Below are positions 53,009 through 62,048 of a stretch of 64,000 nucleotides of DNA, piece by piece. Made by a program: the position numbers and the translations under genes. Source of the DNA: Aquisphaera giovannonii (lineage in GTDB: Bacteria; Planctomycetota; Planctomycetia; Isosphaerales; Isosphaeraceae); NCBI RefSeq assembly GCF_008087625.1, contig NZ_CP042997.1, positions 558,001 through 622,000 of the forward strand, read 5' to 3'. The stretch's first letter is position 1; the number at the start of each line of letters is the position of its first letter. The notes below the pieces were generated by a model. The model searched no databases. It was not told the origin of the DNA and saw nothing but the letters and a program-made list of their open reading frames with translations.

Positions 53009-53959
53009 TCAATGGCTCCCGGGCCGTTCCCGCAGTCGCCTCGCCTCGTAGGCCTTGAGGGCCAGGTACGCCGTCCGCAGCGGGCTCGACGCCCCGGCGC
53101 CGGGGCCGCCCGGTGCCCTGCGGAGGAGGTCGCCCAGGATGTGGTCGGCCTCGGTCGGCGCCCCGCGCTCGACGTCGCCCAGCATGGAGGCCGTCATCGG
53201 CGAGCCCTGGGCCGTGAGGATGCCCCGGGCCCAGGCGAGGTATTTCTCACGGGGCGGCCGGCCCGCGGAGGCCGCGATCGCGACGCACTCGTCCAGCAGG
53301 GCGAGCGGCAGGTCGGGGCCGCCCGCGGCGGCGATGTCCCCGATCGAGGCCCTCATGAGGCAGGTCGCGCCCGCCAGCGCCGCCAGGAAGGCCCACTTCT
53401 CCCACATGTCGAGCAGGACGTCGTCGCTCGCCCTGGCGTTGAACCTGACGCCTTCCATCGCGGCCGAGATCGCCCCCACCGAGGCCCGCTGGCCGTCCGC
53501 CCTCGCCCCGTAGACCAGGCCGTGGACGTCGTTGCGGTGGAGGATGCGGCCCTCGTCGTCGAGCGCCGCCGAGATGAAGCACGCCCCGCCCAGCACCCGC
53601 TCCACGCCGAACCGGGCGTCGAGCGCGTCCAGGTGCCTCATGCCGTTGAGCATCGGCAGGACGACCGTCCGGGCCCCGACCGCCGGCGCGAACGCCTCGA
53701 TCGCCGCATCCAGGTCGTACGCCTTGCAGCTCAGCAGCACCGCGTCGAACGGCCCCCGACCGCCCAGGTCCTCGGCCAGCACCGTCGGCGGCGAGGGCAA
53801 GGCCGCATCGCCGTGGACGCTCCGGATCACCAGGCCCGTCGCCGCCAGGCGTTCCGCCCGGGCCGGGCGCACCAGGAACGTGACGTCCCGCCCCGCCTCC
53901 AGCAATCGGCCGCCGAAATATCCGCCGGTCGCCCCGGCGCCCACGACGAGGATCCTCAT
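53009..53959 (-). CDS. panE: 2-dehydropantoate 2-reductase (ketopantoate reductase family)
   Basis: A 316-residue NADPH enzyme of pantothenate synthesis. The Rossmann loop is MRILVVGAGATGGYFGGRLL. The catalytic Lys is in VLLSCKAYDLDAAI. PMLNGMRHLD and the C-terminal helical domain (DVLLDMWEKWAFLAALAGAT then CLMRASIGDI) match the family. Paralogues reduce other keto acids, so the exact substrate is not certain. It is divergent from the thioredoxin gene. Confidence 0.85.
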   Translation of the reverse strand: MRILVVGAGATGGYFGGRLLEAGRDVTFLVRPARAERLAATGLVIRSVHGDAALPSPPTVLAEDLGGRGPFDAVLLSCKAYDLDAAIEAFAPAVGARTVVLPMLNGMRHLDALDARFGVERVLGGACFISAALDDEGRILHRNDVHGLVYGARADGQRASVGAISAAMEGVRFNARASDDVLLDMWEKWAFLAALAGATCLMRASIGDIAAAGGPDLPLALLDECVAIAASAGRPPREKYLAWARGILTAQGSPMTASMLGDVERGAPTEADHILGDLLRRAPGGPGAGASSPLRTAYLALKAYEARRLRERPGSH

Positions 53960-54107
53960 GAGCGTCTCCCCTCCCCCTCGATGGATTCGATCCGGCCTTC
54001 AGCATACAAGGCCCGCCCCCATTTCGGGCGGGGTCCGCGCGACGGCCCGCGATTCGCTACGATTGACACGGGGGCCGGGGAATGCCGGCCTGGGAGGGAG
54101 CACCGAG

Positions 54108-54434
54108 ATGACCTTGGCTCGCGACGCGGATGGGCCTCAGTTGAGCCGGGACGAGGTCGATCGCCTGGAGGGGCCGGTCCTGCTGGAATTCGGCGCGAGC
54201 TGGTGCGGCCACTGCCAGTCGCTCGCCCCGGGGCTGGCCCGGCTCGTCGACGAGCACACCGAGGTCCGATTCATCTGGGTCGAGGACGGGCCCGGCAGGC
54301 CGCTCGGCCGCTCGTTCCGGGTCAAGCTCTGGCCAACGCTCGTCTTCCTCAAGGGCGGGAAGGTCGTCGAGCAGCTCGCCCGCCCCTCGCTGGAGCAGGC
54401 CCGCCGCGGCTTCGAGGCCCTGGGCGAGGCCTGA
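54108..54434 (+). CDS. Thioredoxin-fold protein
   Basis: A 108-residue protein with the redox motif ASWCGHCQSLAP near residue 32. The cis-proline loop is LWPTLVFLKGGKVV. ATG 54108 has GGGAGGGAG upstream. No signal peptide, so cytoplasmic. It probably exchanges disulfides with protein partners; WCGHC (not WCGPC) is less common in thioredoxins and nearer PDI-like members. The bestrophin-like gene follows 101 bp downstream. Confidence 0.85.
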   Translation: MTLARDADGPQLSRDEVDRLEGPVLLEFGASWCGHCQSLAPGLARLVDEHTEVRFIWVEDGPGRPLGRSFRVKLWPTLVFLKGGKVVEQLARPSLEQARRGFEALGEA

Positions 54435-54535
54435 GCCCGGGCATCACCGGGGCGCCGGGGCGGCCCTGTGGTAGACTCCCCACTCGCGGCGAGGCGAGCC
54501 TCCGTCGCCGCCGGGGGACACGCAGGGGACGCCCC

Positions 54536-55465
54536 ATGATCGAGTACGATCCCAACCGCCACTGGCTCCGCGACATCCGGCACCTGGGGACGAGCTGGAT
54601 CCTCCGGAGGCTCGTCCGGGCCACGGCGATCACCGGCGTCTACTCCGTGGCCGTCAGCGTCGCCCTCATCCGCCTGGACCTGGAGGGGCGTCGCGCCATC
54701 TCGGGGACGTTCTCGCTCCTCGGCGTGATCCTCGGCATCATCCTGGTCTTCCGGACGAACTCCGCGTACGACCGCTGGTGGGAGGGCCGCAAGCTGTGGG
54801 GCTCCCTGGCCAATCACTCCCGCAACCTGGCGATCCAGCTCGACGCCCTGCTGCCGGGCGACGACGTCGAGCTCCGCGAGTGGTTCTCCCGCCTCCTCGC
54901 CGACTTCGCCCTCGCCCTCAGCGGCCACCTGCGGGGCAGGGTCGATCCGTCGATCCTCGCGGGGCCCTGGATGGCCGAGGCCCGCGTGCCTCCGGGCTCG
55001 CCCCCGCCGCACGTCCCCGCGCACCTCGCCCGGGTCCTCGTCCGCCGCGTCTGGGCGCTCCGCGATGCGGGGACGATCGACGGCTTCGGCCTCCTGGCCA
55101 CCCAGCCGCACACCCAGGCGCTCCTCGAGGTCGCGGGGGCCTGCGACCGCATCCGCAGGACGCCGATCCCGTTCTCCTACAGCGTCTTCATCCGGCTGTT
55201 CCTCCTCGCCTACGCCGCGATCCTGCCCGTCGGCCTGGTCCCCGAGTACGGGTACCTGGCGGTCCCCCTGGTGATGCTCCTGGTCTTCGCCCTGCTCGGC
55301 CTGGAGCTGATGGCCGCGGAGATCGAGGACCCGTTCGGCCTCGACTGCAACGACCTCCCGACCCACGCCATCGCCGACGCCATCCGCGCCGACACCCGCC
55401 AGCTCCTGGGCCTCGCCTGCAACCCCGCCGCCGCCGCCCCCCCGCCCTACAGCAAGGTGTTCTGA
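54536..55465 (+). CDS. Bestrophin-like (UPF0187) membrane channel protein
   Basis: A 309-residue protein with conserved blocks: YDPNRHWLRDIRHLGTSWIL, then RLVRATAITGVYSVAVSVAL, SLLGVILGIILVFRTNSAYD with RWWEGRKLWGSL, and PIPFSYSVFIRLFLLAYAA. Four membrane helices are likely. The acidic C-terminal stretch EIEDPFGLDCNDLP is the family's channel-closing region. Members conduct anions or cations in the inner membrane. The start is ATG 54536; GGGGA upstream is weak. Confidence 0.9.
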   Translation: MIEYDPNRHWLRDIRHLGTSWILRRLVRATAITGVYSVAVSVALIRLDLEGRRAISGTFSLLGVILGIILVFRTNSAYDRWWEGRKLWGSLANHSRNLAIQLDALLPGDDVELREWFSRLLADFALALSGHLRGRVDPSILAGPWMAEARVPPGSPPPHVPAHLARVLVRRVWALRDAGTIDGFGLLATQPHTQALLEVAGACDRIRRTPIPFSYSVFIRLFLLAYAAILPVGLVPEYGYLAVPLVMLLVFALLGLELMAAEIEDPFGLDCNDLPTHAIADAIRADTRQLLGLACNPAAAAPPPYSKVF

Positions 55466-55560
55466 CCCGCCGGCCCGTCGCCGGCGAGCCACTCCACCCT
55501 CTCCCTCTCCGCCCGATCGCTCATGCCCCCGGCCCGCCTCCCACCTCTCGGGACCCTCTC

Positions 55561-55594
55561 CCCTTCCGTGCCTTTCCGTGTTTTCCGTGGTTGG
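55561..55594 (-). repeat. Family-D repeat copy
   Basis: CCCTTCCGTGCCTTTCCGTG followed by TTTTCCGTGGTTGG is the same sequence type as the pair at 30.3-30.5 kb. A partial second unit (CCCTTCCGTGGATCC) lies near 55640. The 187-bp gap between bestrophin and glgC contains nothing else. Confidence 0.7.
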
Positions 55595-55652
55595 ATGTAT
55601 TTAAATTCCCTTGTTTTTCTGTCTTTCCCCTCCCTCCCCTTCCGTGGATCCC

Positions 55653-56885
55653 TCACGTGAAGCGTTCCAGCTCCTCCCCCTTGGCGACGACCGTGATGCC
55701 GTCCCCGGTGATCGTGAAGCCGCGGGCCTCGTCGAGGTCGCGGTTCCAGCCGATCTCGAACCCGGCGGGGATCTTGACGTCCTTGTCGACGATCGCGAGG
55801 CGGACCCGGGCCCGGCGGCCGACGTCGACGTTGTCCAGGAGGATGGAGTCCTCCACGAGGGCGAAGCTGTTCACGCGGACGTTCGGCGAGAGGATGCTCC
55901 GGTAGACCTGGCCGCCGGAGACGATGCAGCCCTGGCAGGCGATCGAGTTGAACGCGGCGCCGCGGCGGTCCGGGTCCGAGTGGACGAACTTGGGGGGCGG
56001 GTAGGGGCGCTGGAACGTGTGGATGGGCCAGTCGCGGTCGTAGAGGTTGAGGATCGGGTCCACGGAGATCAGGTCCATGTTCGCCTGGTAGTAGGCGTCC
56101 AGGGTGCCGACGTCGCGCCAGTAGGCGGCGGTCTTGCGGTTCTCGTCGCGGAACGGGTGGGCGAAGACCCGCAGGCCCTCGGCGAGCATGGCGGGGATGA
56201 TGTCGCGGCCGAAGTCGTGGCGGCTGGCCTCCTTCCTGGCGGCGTCCTTGAAGAGCTGCTCGTACATAGCGGCGGTGTGGAAGACGTAGATGCCCATCGA
56301 GGCGAGCGCCTGGCCCGGGTTCCCGGGCATCGGCGGCGGGTCGGCCGGCTTCTCCACGAACGCCGAGATCCGCCCGGAGTCGTCGGCGTCGAGGACGCCG
56401 AACTCCGTGGCCTCCTCGCGCGGGACGGGGAGGCAGGCGACGGTGAGGTCGGCCCGGTTGTCGCGGTGGAAATCGATCATGCGGGCATAATTCATCTTGT
56501 AGATGTGATCGCCCGCCAGGATGATCGTGTCGCGGGGGGCGGCGGTCTCGATGGTGTAGACGTTCTGGTAGATGGCGTCGGCGGTCCCCTGGTACCACGT
56601 GTCGGCCAGCCGCTGCTGGGGCGGGATGACCTCGACGTACTCGCCCAGCTCGCGGCAGAGGAACTTCCAGCCCTGGTCGATGTGGCGGTTCAGGGACGAG
56701 GCCTTGTACTGGGTGAGCACCAGGACCTTGCGGAGCTCCGAGTTGATGCAGTTGGACAGGGTGAAGTCGATGATGCGGTAGATGCCGCCGAAGGGGACCG
56801 CCGGCTTGGCGCGGTCCCTCGTCAGCGGCTCGAGCCGCGTCCCCTTCCCCCCCGCCAGGACGATCGCCAGCACATCCCGATACAC
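55653..56885 (-). CDS. glgC: Glucose-1-phosphate adenylyltransferase
   Basis: A 410-residue enzyme that makes ADP-glucose from ATP and glucose-1-phosphate for glycogen synthesis. The pyrophosphorylase signature is AIVLAGGKGTRLEPLTRDRA with KPAVPFGG, then ILAGDHIYKMNYARM and FVEKP. The C-terminal part (SIACQGCIVSGGQVYRSILS) is the left-handed beta-helix typical of GlgC. It converges with the bestrophin gene and no other glycogen genes lie in the window. Promoter signals were not found. Confidence 0.95.
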   Translation of the reverse strand: MYRDVLAIVLAGGKGTRLEPLTRDRAKPAVPFGGIYRIIDFTLSNCINSELRKVLVLTQYKASSLNRHIDQGWKFLCRELGEYVEVIPPQQRLADTWYQGTADAIYQNVYTIETAAPRDTIILAGDHIYKMNYARMIDFHRDNRADLTVACLPVPREEATEFGVLDADDSGRISAFVEKPADPPPMPGNPGQALASMGIYVFHTAAMYEQLFKDAARKEASRHDFGRDIIPAMLAEGLRVFAHPFRDENRKTAAYWRDVGTLDAYYQANMDLISVDPILNLYDRDWPIHTFQRPYPPPKFVHSDPDRRGAAFNSIACQGCIVSGGQVYRSILSPNVRVNSFALVEDSILLDNVDVGRRARVRLAIVDKDVKIPAGFEIGWNRDLDEARGFTITGDGITVVAKGEELERFT

Positions 56886-57234
56886 CGGACCGCCTCCGCT
56901 CTCCCCGCCCGGCCGCGGAGAGGCCGCAGGCCCGGGTGGGGCTACCTCCCATTGTGGCCCGCCCGCGCCCCGGAATCCAACGGGGGCGCGGCCCGGGCGT
57001 GGCGGGGCGGGGCGGCCTGGCCCGCCGGGCCGCCCGCCCTTACAATCGGGGGGCGCACCGGCCCCGCCCCGTCGCCGTCCGGCCGACGGAACTCTTCACG
57101 CGACCTTGATGCGATCCTCGCGCGCCGGGGCGAGGATGGGCGTCCGGCCCCCGCCGGGCGCCGCGGCCCCCCGACGATCGCGGCGGGCGGCGGCCGTCGC
57201 CATCCCCAACCGACCGACCCCGAGAGCGAACCCC
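56886..57234. other. Divergent intergenic region
   Basis: 349 bp between glgC (minus) and the phosphatase gene (plus). Strongly GC-rich; no repeat family member or small gene seen. Confidence 0.35.
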
Positions 57235-59004
57235 ATGCCCCAACCACTCCCGTCCGACCGCCCCAAGGTTGGCCCCCTCGCGGCCCTCGCGGCGACCGTC
57301 CTGCTGGCAGCCTGCGCCGCCGGAGCGGCCGCGCAGGAGGTCCCGGGCGTGGAGGGCAAGGACCGCCTCAGGGAGCTCCAGGCCCGCTACGCGGCCTCCG
57401 CCAATGAGAAGCTGCCGCGGGCCTACCACTTCGGCTCGCAGGGCCCCGGCGACGTCTTCTCGAACCACCGCAGCCACAGCAATCGCCAGGTCGCCGTCTA
57501 CACCTTCGGCCGCAGGATCGACCTCTCCGCGGTGACCGGCTCGAACAGCCGCTACCGCGACGCCGGGCGGATCGAGGAGGTGTATGGCCGCCTCCCCGAG
57601 AACACCCTCAACCCCGAGGCCGACTACGCCGACCAGAGCGACCTCTACCGGGTGCTGAAGGACGCCGCCGGTCGCGGGGTCAAGCACCTGTTCCTCGTCT
57701 GGTTCGACGGCATGGACTGGCCGACCACCCGGGCCGCGGCGATCGTCAAGTCGGGCAAGGTCTACGACGAGGGCCGCGGCTCCGGCCTCTTCTTCCAGGA
57801 TTACACCGCGGGGGGCTCCACGCAGTACGGCTACGTGGTCACCAGCCCGACCCACGACTTCACCGTCCAGGACGTGGACCGCCAGGTCGTGACGGTGCCG
57901 GGCAACAGCCTCCCGGGCGGCTACGACGCCCAGATCGCCGGGCCCAACCCCTGGACGCTCGGCCCGCTCGGGCCGAAGGCGCCGGGCTACTTCAAGGGCC
58001 AGAACGCCAACGCCGTCGACAAGGCGGGCGTCCTGGACGCCGGCCGGATCCTCCACGCCTACACCGACTCCTCGCAGAGCGCCGCGGAGATCGTCAGCGG
58101 GGTGAAGTCGTACAACAGCGGCCTCAACGTCGCGGACGACAGCCGGATCGTGCCGACCCTCTTCCATCAGCTCCAGGAGCAGGGCTGGAAGACCGGGACC
58201 GTCACCAGCGTCCCCTTCAACCACGCCTCGCCGGCCGGCATGTACGCCCAGAACGTGGAGCGGGACGACTACCAGGACCTCGCCCGCAACATGCTCGGCC
58301 TGCCGAGCATCATCCAGGAGGTCCGCGGGAGCAAGCTCTATCCCGGCCTGGACGTGGTCATGGGCACGGGGTACGGCATCGTCACCACGAGCTCGAGCCT
58401 GAAGATGCAGGGCAAGAACGGGGTCGCGGGCCCGCTGTTCATCACCGACGCCGACCGCGCGGCCGTCGACGTCCGCAACGGCGGCAAGTACGTCTGCGTG
58501 CACACCGAGCCGAACGCCGAAGGCGGGAAGGTCCTGAGGGCCGCCGCGGCCGAGGCCGCCCGGTCGAAGGCCCGCCTCTTCGGCCTCTTCGGGGCGAAGG
58601 GGCTGGACCACCTCCCCTACCGGACCGCCGACGGCCGCTTCGACCCCGCCCCCAGCCTGAACAGCAAGGGCCTGCCCGCCCCGGCCGAGGCCTACTCGCC
58701 GACCGAGGTCCTCGCCCAGCCGACCCTCGTGGACATGGCCGAGGCCGCCATCGAGGTGCTCACCGCCGAGCCCGAGAAGCCGTTCATCCTCTTCGTCGAG
58801 GCCGGCGACGTGGACTTCGCGCTGCACGCCAACAACCTGGACAACGCCGTGGGCGCCGTGCACAGCGGCGACGCCACCGTCCGCGCGATCGCGAGCTGGG
58901 TGGAGGCCCACAGCAACTGGGACGAGTCCGCCATGCTCGTCTCCTCCGACCACGGCCATTACCTGGTCCTCGACGACCCGAAGGCCCTCATCGACGGCAA
59001 GTGA
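57235..59004 (+). CDS. Alkaline phosphatase (PhoA superfamily), probable lipoprotein
   Basis: A 589-residue protein from ATG 57235 (GAGAGCGAACCCC upstream). The signal sequence ends at a perfect lipobox (VLLAACAAG), so it is probably membrane anchored by lipid. Metal-ligand and fold blocks: VWFDGMDWPTTRAA near residue 157, FVEAGDVDFALHANNLDN near 520, and SSDHGHYLV near the C-terminus with Asp and His ligands. The nucleophile is not clear by eye: a Ser/Thr in the DGMDWPTT or SPTHDF segment. It releases phosphate from organic esters outside the cytoplasm. No phosphate-transport genes are adjacent. Confidence 0.85.
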   Translation: MPQPLPSDRPKVGPLAALAATVLLAACAAGAAAQEVPGVEGKDRLRELQARYAASANEKLPRAYHFGSQGPGDVFSNHRSHSNRQVAVYTFGRRIDLSAVTGSNSRYRDAGRIEEVYGRLPENTLNPEADYADQSDLYRVLKDAAGRGVKHLFLVWFDGMDWPTTRAAAIVKSGKVYDEGRGSGLFFQDYTAGGSTQYGYVVTSPTHDFTVQDVDRQVVTVPGNSLPGGYDAQIAGPNPWTLGPLGPKAPGYFKGQNANAVDKAGVLDAGRILHAYTDSSQSAAEIVSGVKSYNSGLNVADDSRIVPTLFHQLQEQGWKTGTVTSVPFNHASPAGMYAQNVERDDYQDLARNMLGLPSIIQEVRGSKLYPGLDVVMGTGYGIVTTSSSLKMQGKNGVAGPLFITDADRAAVDVRNGGKYVCVHTEPNAEGGKVLRAAAAEAARSKARLFGLFGAKGLDHLPYRTADGRFDPAPSLNSKGLPAPAEAYSPTEVLAQPTLVDMAEAAIEVLTAEPEKPFILFVEAGDVDFALHANNLDNAVGAVHSGDATVRAIASWVEAHSNWDESAMLVSSDHGHYLVLDDPKALIDGK

Positions 59005-59074
59005 CCCGCGCCGAGCGACGCCGTCGCCGTCCCGCCCGGGGCGGCAAGCCAGATCCATTGGAGCCTTCTCGTCC

Positions 59075-59109
59075 GTAGGAGCCGGCTCCGTCCGGCGACC
59101 GGGTGAGCC
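59075..59109 (-). repeat. Family-B repeat copy
   Basis: GTAGGAGCCGGCTCCGTCCG then GCGACCGGGTGAGCC, in the orientation opposite to the metY-upstream copies. It lies in the 354-bp gap between the phosphatase and ATPase genes, otherwise empty. Confidence 0.75.
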
Positions 59110-59358
59110 CCGGCCGGTGCGCCGCGCCTGGTCGGGCAGGCTACTCCGACGATCCGGGGCGTCGCCTTGAGCCTTGCCCCAGGCGCCGGCCGGTTTCAAG
59201 GGCTGGGAAGAACCCCGGAAGGCCGCGAGAGCCCGGAGCGAGCCCGACGTCCGGACTTGCGGCGGGGCTATACTTCCGTGACTGATGTCGTCGGGGTAGC
59301 CTTGGAATGGCCGGTGTCCGCTCGGACAGGTCGCGCTCGAAGGCCGGAGGGGACGGTC

Positions 59359-60564
59359 ATGATCCGGAAGGTCCGCGTCCAGAACTACAAGTCGTTGCGG
59401 GACGTCTCCGTCGACCTGGAGCGGTTCACCGTCTTCGTGGGCGCGAACGGCAGCGGGAAGACGAGCATCCTTCAAGCGGTGCACAACACGATGCGAGCGG
59501 CGTCCCGTAGCGACGCGGACAAGGTATTCGTGTATGCGTGGTACGGCGACTGGATCTACACGCGGGGAGGCCAAGGCGAATGGTCCATTGAGTGCGAGAT
59601 GGCTGAGGGCCGAATCGCAGTCCGCGGACAGCCCCCTCTCATCTATCCGCCTCCGCCGGATTTCATATGGATCTACACGCGGGGAGGCCAAGGCGAATGG
59701 TCCATTGAGTGCGAGATGGCTGAGGGCCGAATCGCAGTCCGCGGACAGCCCCCTCTCATCTATCCGCCTCCGCCGGATTTCATAGGGAAGTCCAAGTGGA
59801 GGTTCCCGCTGGTCATACACAGACATGGAGCCTTGGACGACGTCTACGGATTGGTCTTGGTTCGGCTGGATGCGTCGCTCATGGCTAGGCCGTCGTATTC
59901 TCAAGACGACCCGCCGCGGATGGCCTCCAGCGGCAGGGGGCTTGCCTCGGTCTTAGCCTTTATGGCTCTCAATGATCCTCAGGGCTTCGCGCGGCTCGTG
60001 GAAATGGCCAGGATCCTGATTCCTCGACTTCGTCGCATCCGGTTCCGAAAGGAGCCGGTCTACCGGACCGAAAGCGAGCTCGTTCGGTTCGGGCAGGATG
60101 CGGTCAAACGGCGAGATCGTCGGAAATACCAGGGAGAGCTGATCCTTTTCGATTTCGACCACGCCGAGAACGTCTCCGCTCGACACGCCAGCGAGGGAAC
60201 GATACTGATGCTGGGGCTGCTCACCATCCTGCTCGGTCCGAGTCGGCCGCGGGTCATGCTGCTGGATGACCTGGAACACGGCCTGCACCCACTGGCCCAG
60301 AAGCAGATGGTCGAGGTCATCGGGCAGATCCTCCAGCAGTATCCCGACCTTCAGATCCTTGCCACGGCCCATTCGCCGTACTTGCTGAACTTCCTGAGCC
60401 CCGAGCAGGTGCGGATCGTCGCCCTCGGCGAGGACGGCCACACCCGCTGCGGGCGGCTCAGCGATCATCCGGAATTCGAGACGTGGAAGGAGGAGATGGC
60501 CCCGGGCGAGATGTGGAGCCTGTTCGGGGAGAAATGGCTCGCGGAGCAGGAGCCCGCGAGGTGA
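59359..60564 (+). CDS. AAA (AAA_21/OLD-like) ATPase with internal tandem duplication
   Basis: A 401-residue protein. ATG 59359 has GGAGGGGACGG upstream. The SMC/OLD-type start MIRKVRVQNYKSLRDVSVDL leads to Walker A VGANGSGKTSILQA near residue 31. Walker B is VMLLDDLEHGLHPL and the switch His is in LATAHSPYLLN. The ABC-type ATPase is like those in two-gene phage-defence modules. Residues 65-142 are two exact copies of a 39-residue unit (WIYTRGGQGEWSIE and on), so the N-terminal lobe is altered. The stop overlaps the next start by GTGA. Activity is doubtful because of the duplication. Confidence 0.8.
   Translation: MIRKVRVQNYKSLRDVSVDLERFTVFVGANGSGKTSILQAVHNTMRAASRSDADKVFVYAWYGDWIYTRGGQGEWSIECEMAEGRIAVRGQPPLIYPPPPDFIWIYTRGGQGEWSIECEMAEGRIAVRGQPPLIYPPPPDFIGKSKWRFPLVIHRHGALDDVYGLVLVRLDASLMARPSYSQDDPPRMASSGRGLASVLAFMALNDPQGFARLVEMARILIPRLRRIRFRKEPVYRTESELVRFGQDAVKRRDRRKYQGELILFDFDHAENVSARHASEGTILMLGLLTILLGPSRPRVMLLDDLEHGLHPLAQKQMVEVIGQILQQYPDLQILATAHSPYLLNFLSPEQVRIVALGEDGHTRCGRLSDHPEFETWKEEMAPGEMWSLFGEKWLAEQEPAR
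59551..59784 (+). repeat. Perfect 117-bp tandem duplication within the ATPase gene
   Basis: Positions 59551-59667 and 59668-59784 are identical, unit TGGATCTACACGCGGGGAGG to GCCTCCGCCGGATTTCATA. The length is a multiple of three, so the frame is kept and 39 residues are doubled. Confidence 0.97.
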
Positions 60565-61302
60565 GCCTCCGCTTCGCCGTCGTGTACGAGGCCCTCGCCG
60601 ACTTCCGGACCGCATCCGAGCTCGCTGATCGCCTCCTGGTGGAGTCCATCGACTGGCTGGCGGAGGCCGATATCGAGCACCAACGATCCTGGGTCCATGA
60701 GACGGACGACGGGCCTCTGACTTGGGGACGCATCGGGGCTCTGGCTTCAGCGGCCAACATCCGGGCGATGGGCCATTTCGACGGCCGGCCGGGGGCGCCG
60801 GATGCTGCGGTCGCCCGACGCGCGATCCTCTACCTGCGCAGGACTTTCCTCGACCTGGCCGGGATCCTGCTCATCCGCCACCGGGACCACCAACCCGAAC
60901 GCCGGACAGGGCTGGAGCAGGCCCGTTAAGATCACAGGAAGGAAGAGCAGCCTCCCCGTGGTCATCGGCCTGGCCATCGTCGAGCGCGAGAGCTGGGTCG
61001 TGAGCGGGTTCGATCCCCGGAACGAGGACGAGACCGCTCGCCTGGAGGCGGAGCGGCAAAGGCTCGGGTTCGATCCTCGCCTGCGGAGCCACGAGCTGAC
61101 GGCCTGCAAGGACGACCGGGCCCCCCGCAGCCCGAAACGCGTCCTCCACGAGCTCTGCTCGAGGGATTGGGACCGCGAACGGATCTGCTGGTACGAGACC
61201 CGGTTGGATGCCCTCCGCATCCGCGGCCGGGAGAACGGTCTGGCCGCATTCCTGGACGAGGTTCGTGATCATCTCGCCGTCCTGATCGGCGACATCGATT
61301 GA
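60561..61302 (+). pseudogene. Partner of the AAA ATPase, frameshifted (DUF4276/TOPRIM-like)
   Basis: Begins with GTG 60561 overlapping the ATPase stop. The first frame encodes MSLRFAVVYEALADFRTASE and continues to LLIRHRDHQPERRTGLEQAR before TAA at 60927-60929. The +1 frame continues naturally: SSLPVVIGLAIVERESWVVS, then FDPRNEDETARLEAERQRLG, to a stop at 61300-61302. One extra T in CGTTAAG (about 60926) would explain it; repaired length is about 246 residues. The central part resembles TOPRIM/DUF4276-like proteins that accompany such ATPases, but an expected DxD is HRD here. With the upstream duplication this suggests a decaying two-gene defence module. Confidence 0.65.
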
Positions 61303-62048
61303 CGGAGCCGAGCTGAACCGAGTCATCCCGGCGGGGTAAGGCGAGGCGGATTCGTCGGCATGGGAAGCGAGAAGGGCGACGTCGTCGCGATCGGAGGTCG
61401 CGGCACGGGGAAGTCGAAGCCGGCGCGGTCGCCGCGCGGGGGCGGCTCCTATGGGGCTGGATCACGGGGGCTCGACTTGATGACATTGTGCCCGCGCCGC
61501 GTCCGGCGTGGCGCACGAGAGCGGGCGAAACGCATCGCGATTTGTCGAACCATCGTGTCGGCCCGTCCCCGGCCCCGCCCGCTCGCCACCTCCGCGGATA
61601 AGCGACTTCACGTCCGCCGCGTGCGACGTCCGGCCCCGTGGCGTGCTTGACATACGAGGCGCCACCATGCGGCCCGCACCGCGGGCACAGCGATCGGGCG
61701 TGCCCCGGTGCGGCACCCCGACCAACTCGTTAAGAGACCTCGAGGCCTCCCGCCGCGCCGGCCCGATCGGCCCGCCACAACTCGAATCCGGCCATCACGC
61801 CGTCGTGTCCGAAAGCATTCGTTCAATGCCGATGAAAAGCGTGGGTTGAAGACTGCATCTATTGAAAAAAGACGTTTGTCATGCGACCCTGTTGGGCATG
61901 CTTGAAACGGTCTAGATTGTGCTGATTGCCCATCTTCTTGAATTTGCAGTCACGCAATGTTTCAAGCATGAACGAGCAAGGGCGGCTCGGCGTCTCGTCG
62001 ACTGTGGGCAGTGATGGGGCAACTCGAGGCAGCATCTGAGGGGCGAAC
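61303..62048. other. Long intergenic region before the surface protein gene
   Basis: 746 bp. A family-B-like repeat (GCGCGGTCGCCGCGCGGGGG then CGGCTCCTATGGGG) is at 61424-61458. The last 180 bp (61850-61990) are much richer in A and T than the surroundings and probably contain the promoter of the surface protein. No credible gene seen. Confidence 0.5.
61897..61970 (+). promoter_or_regulatory. 12-bp inverted repeat in the AT-rich upstream region
   Basis: CATGCTTGAAAC (61897-61908) and GTTTCAAGCATG (61959-61970) are exact complements, 50 bp apart. They flank an AT-rich part and lie about 80-150 bp before the surface protein start. This is a candidate operator pair or looping site; no clear -35/-10 pair was found. 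Confidence 0.45.
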
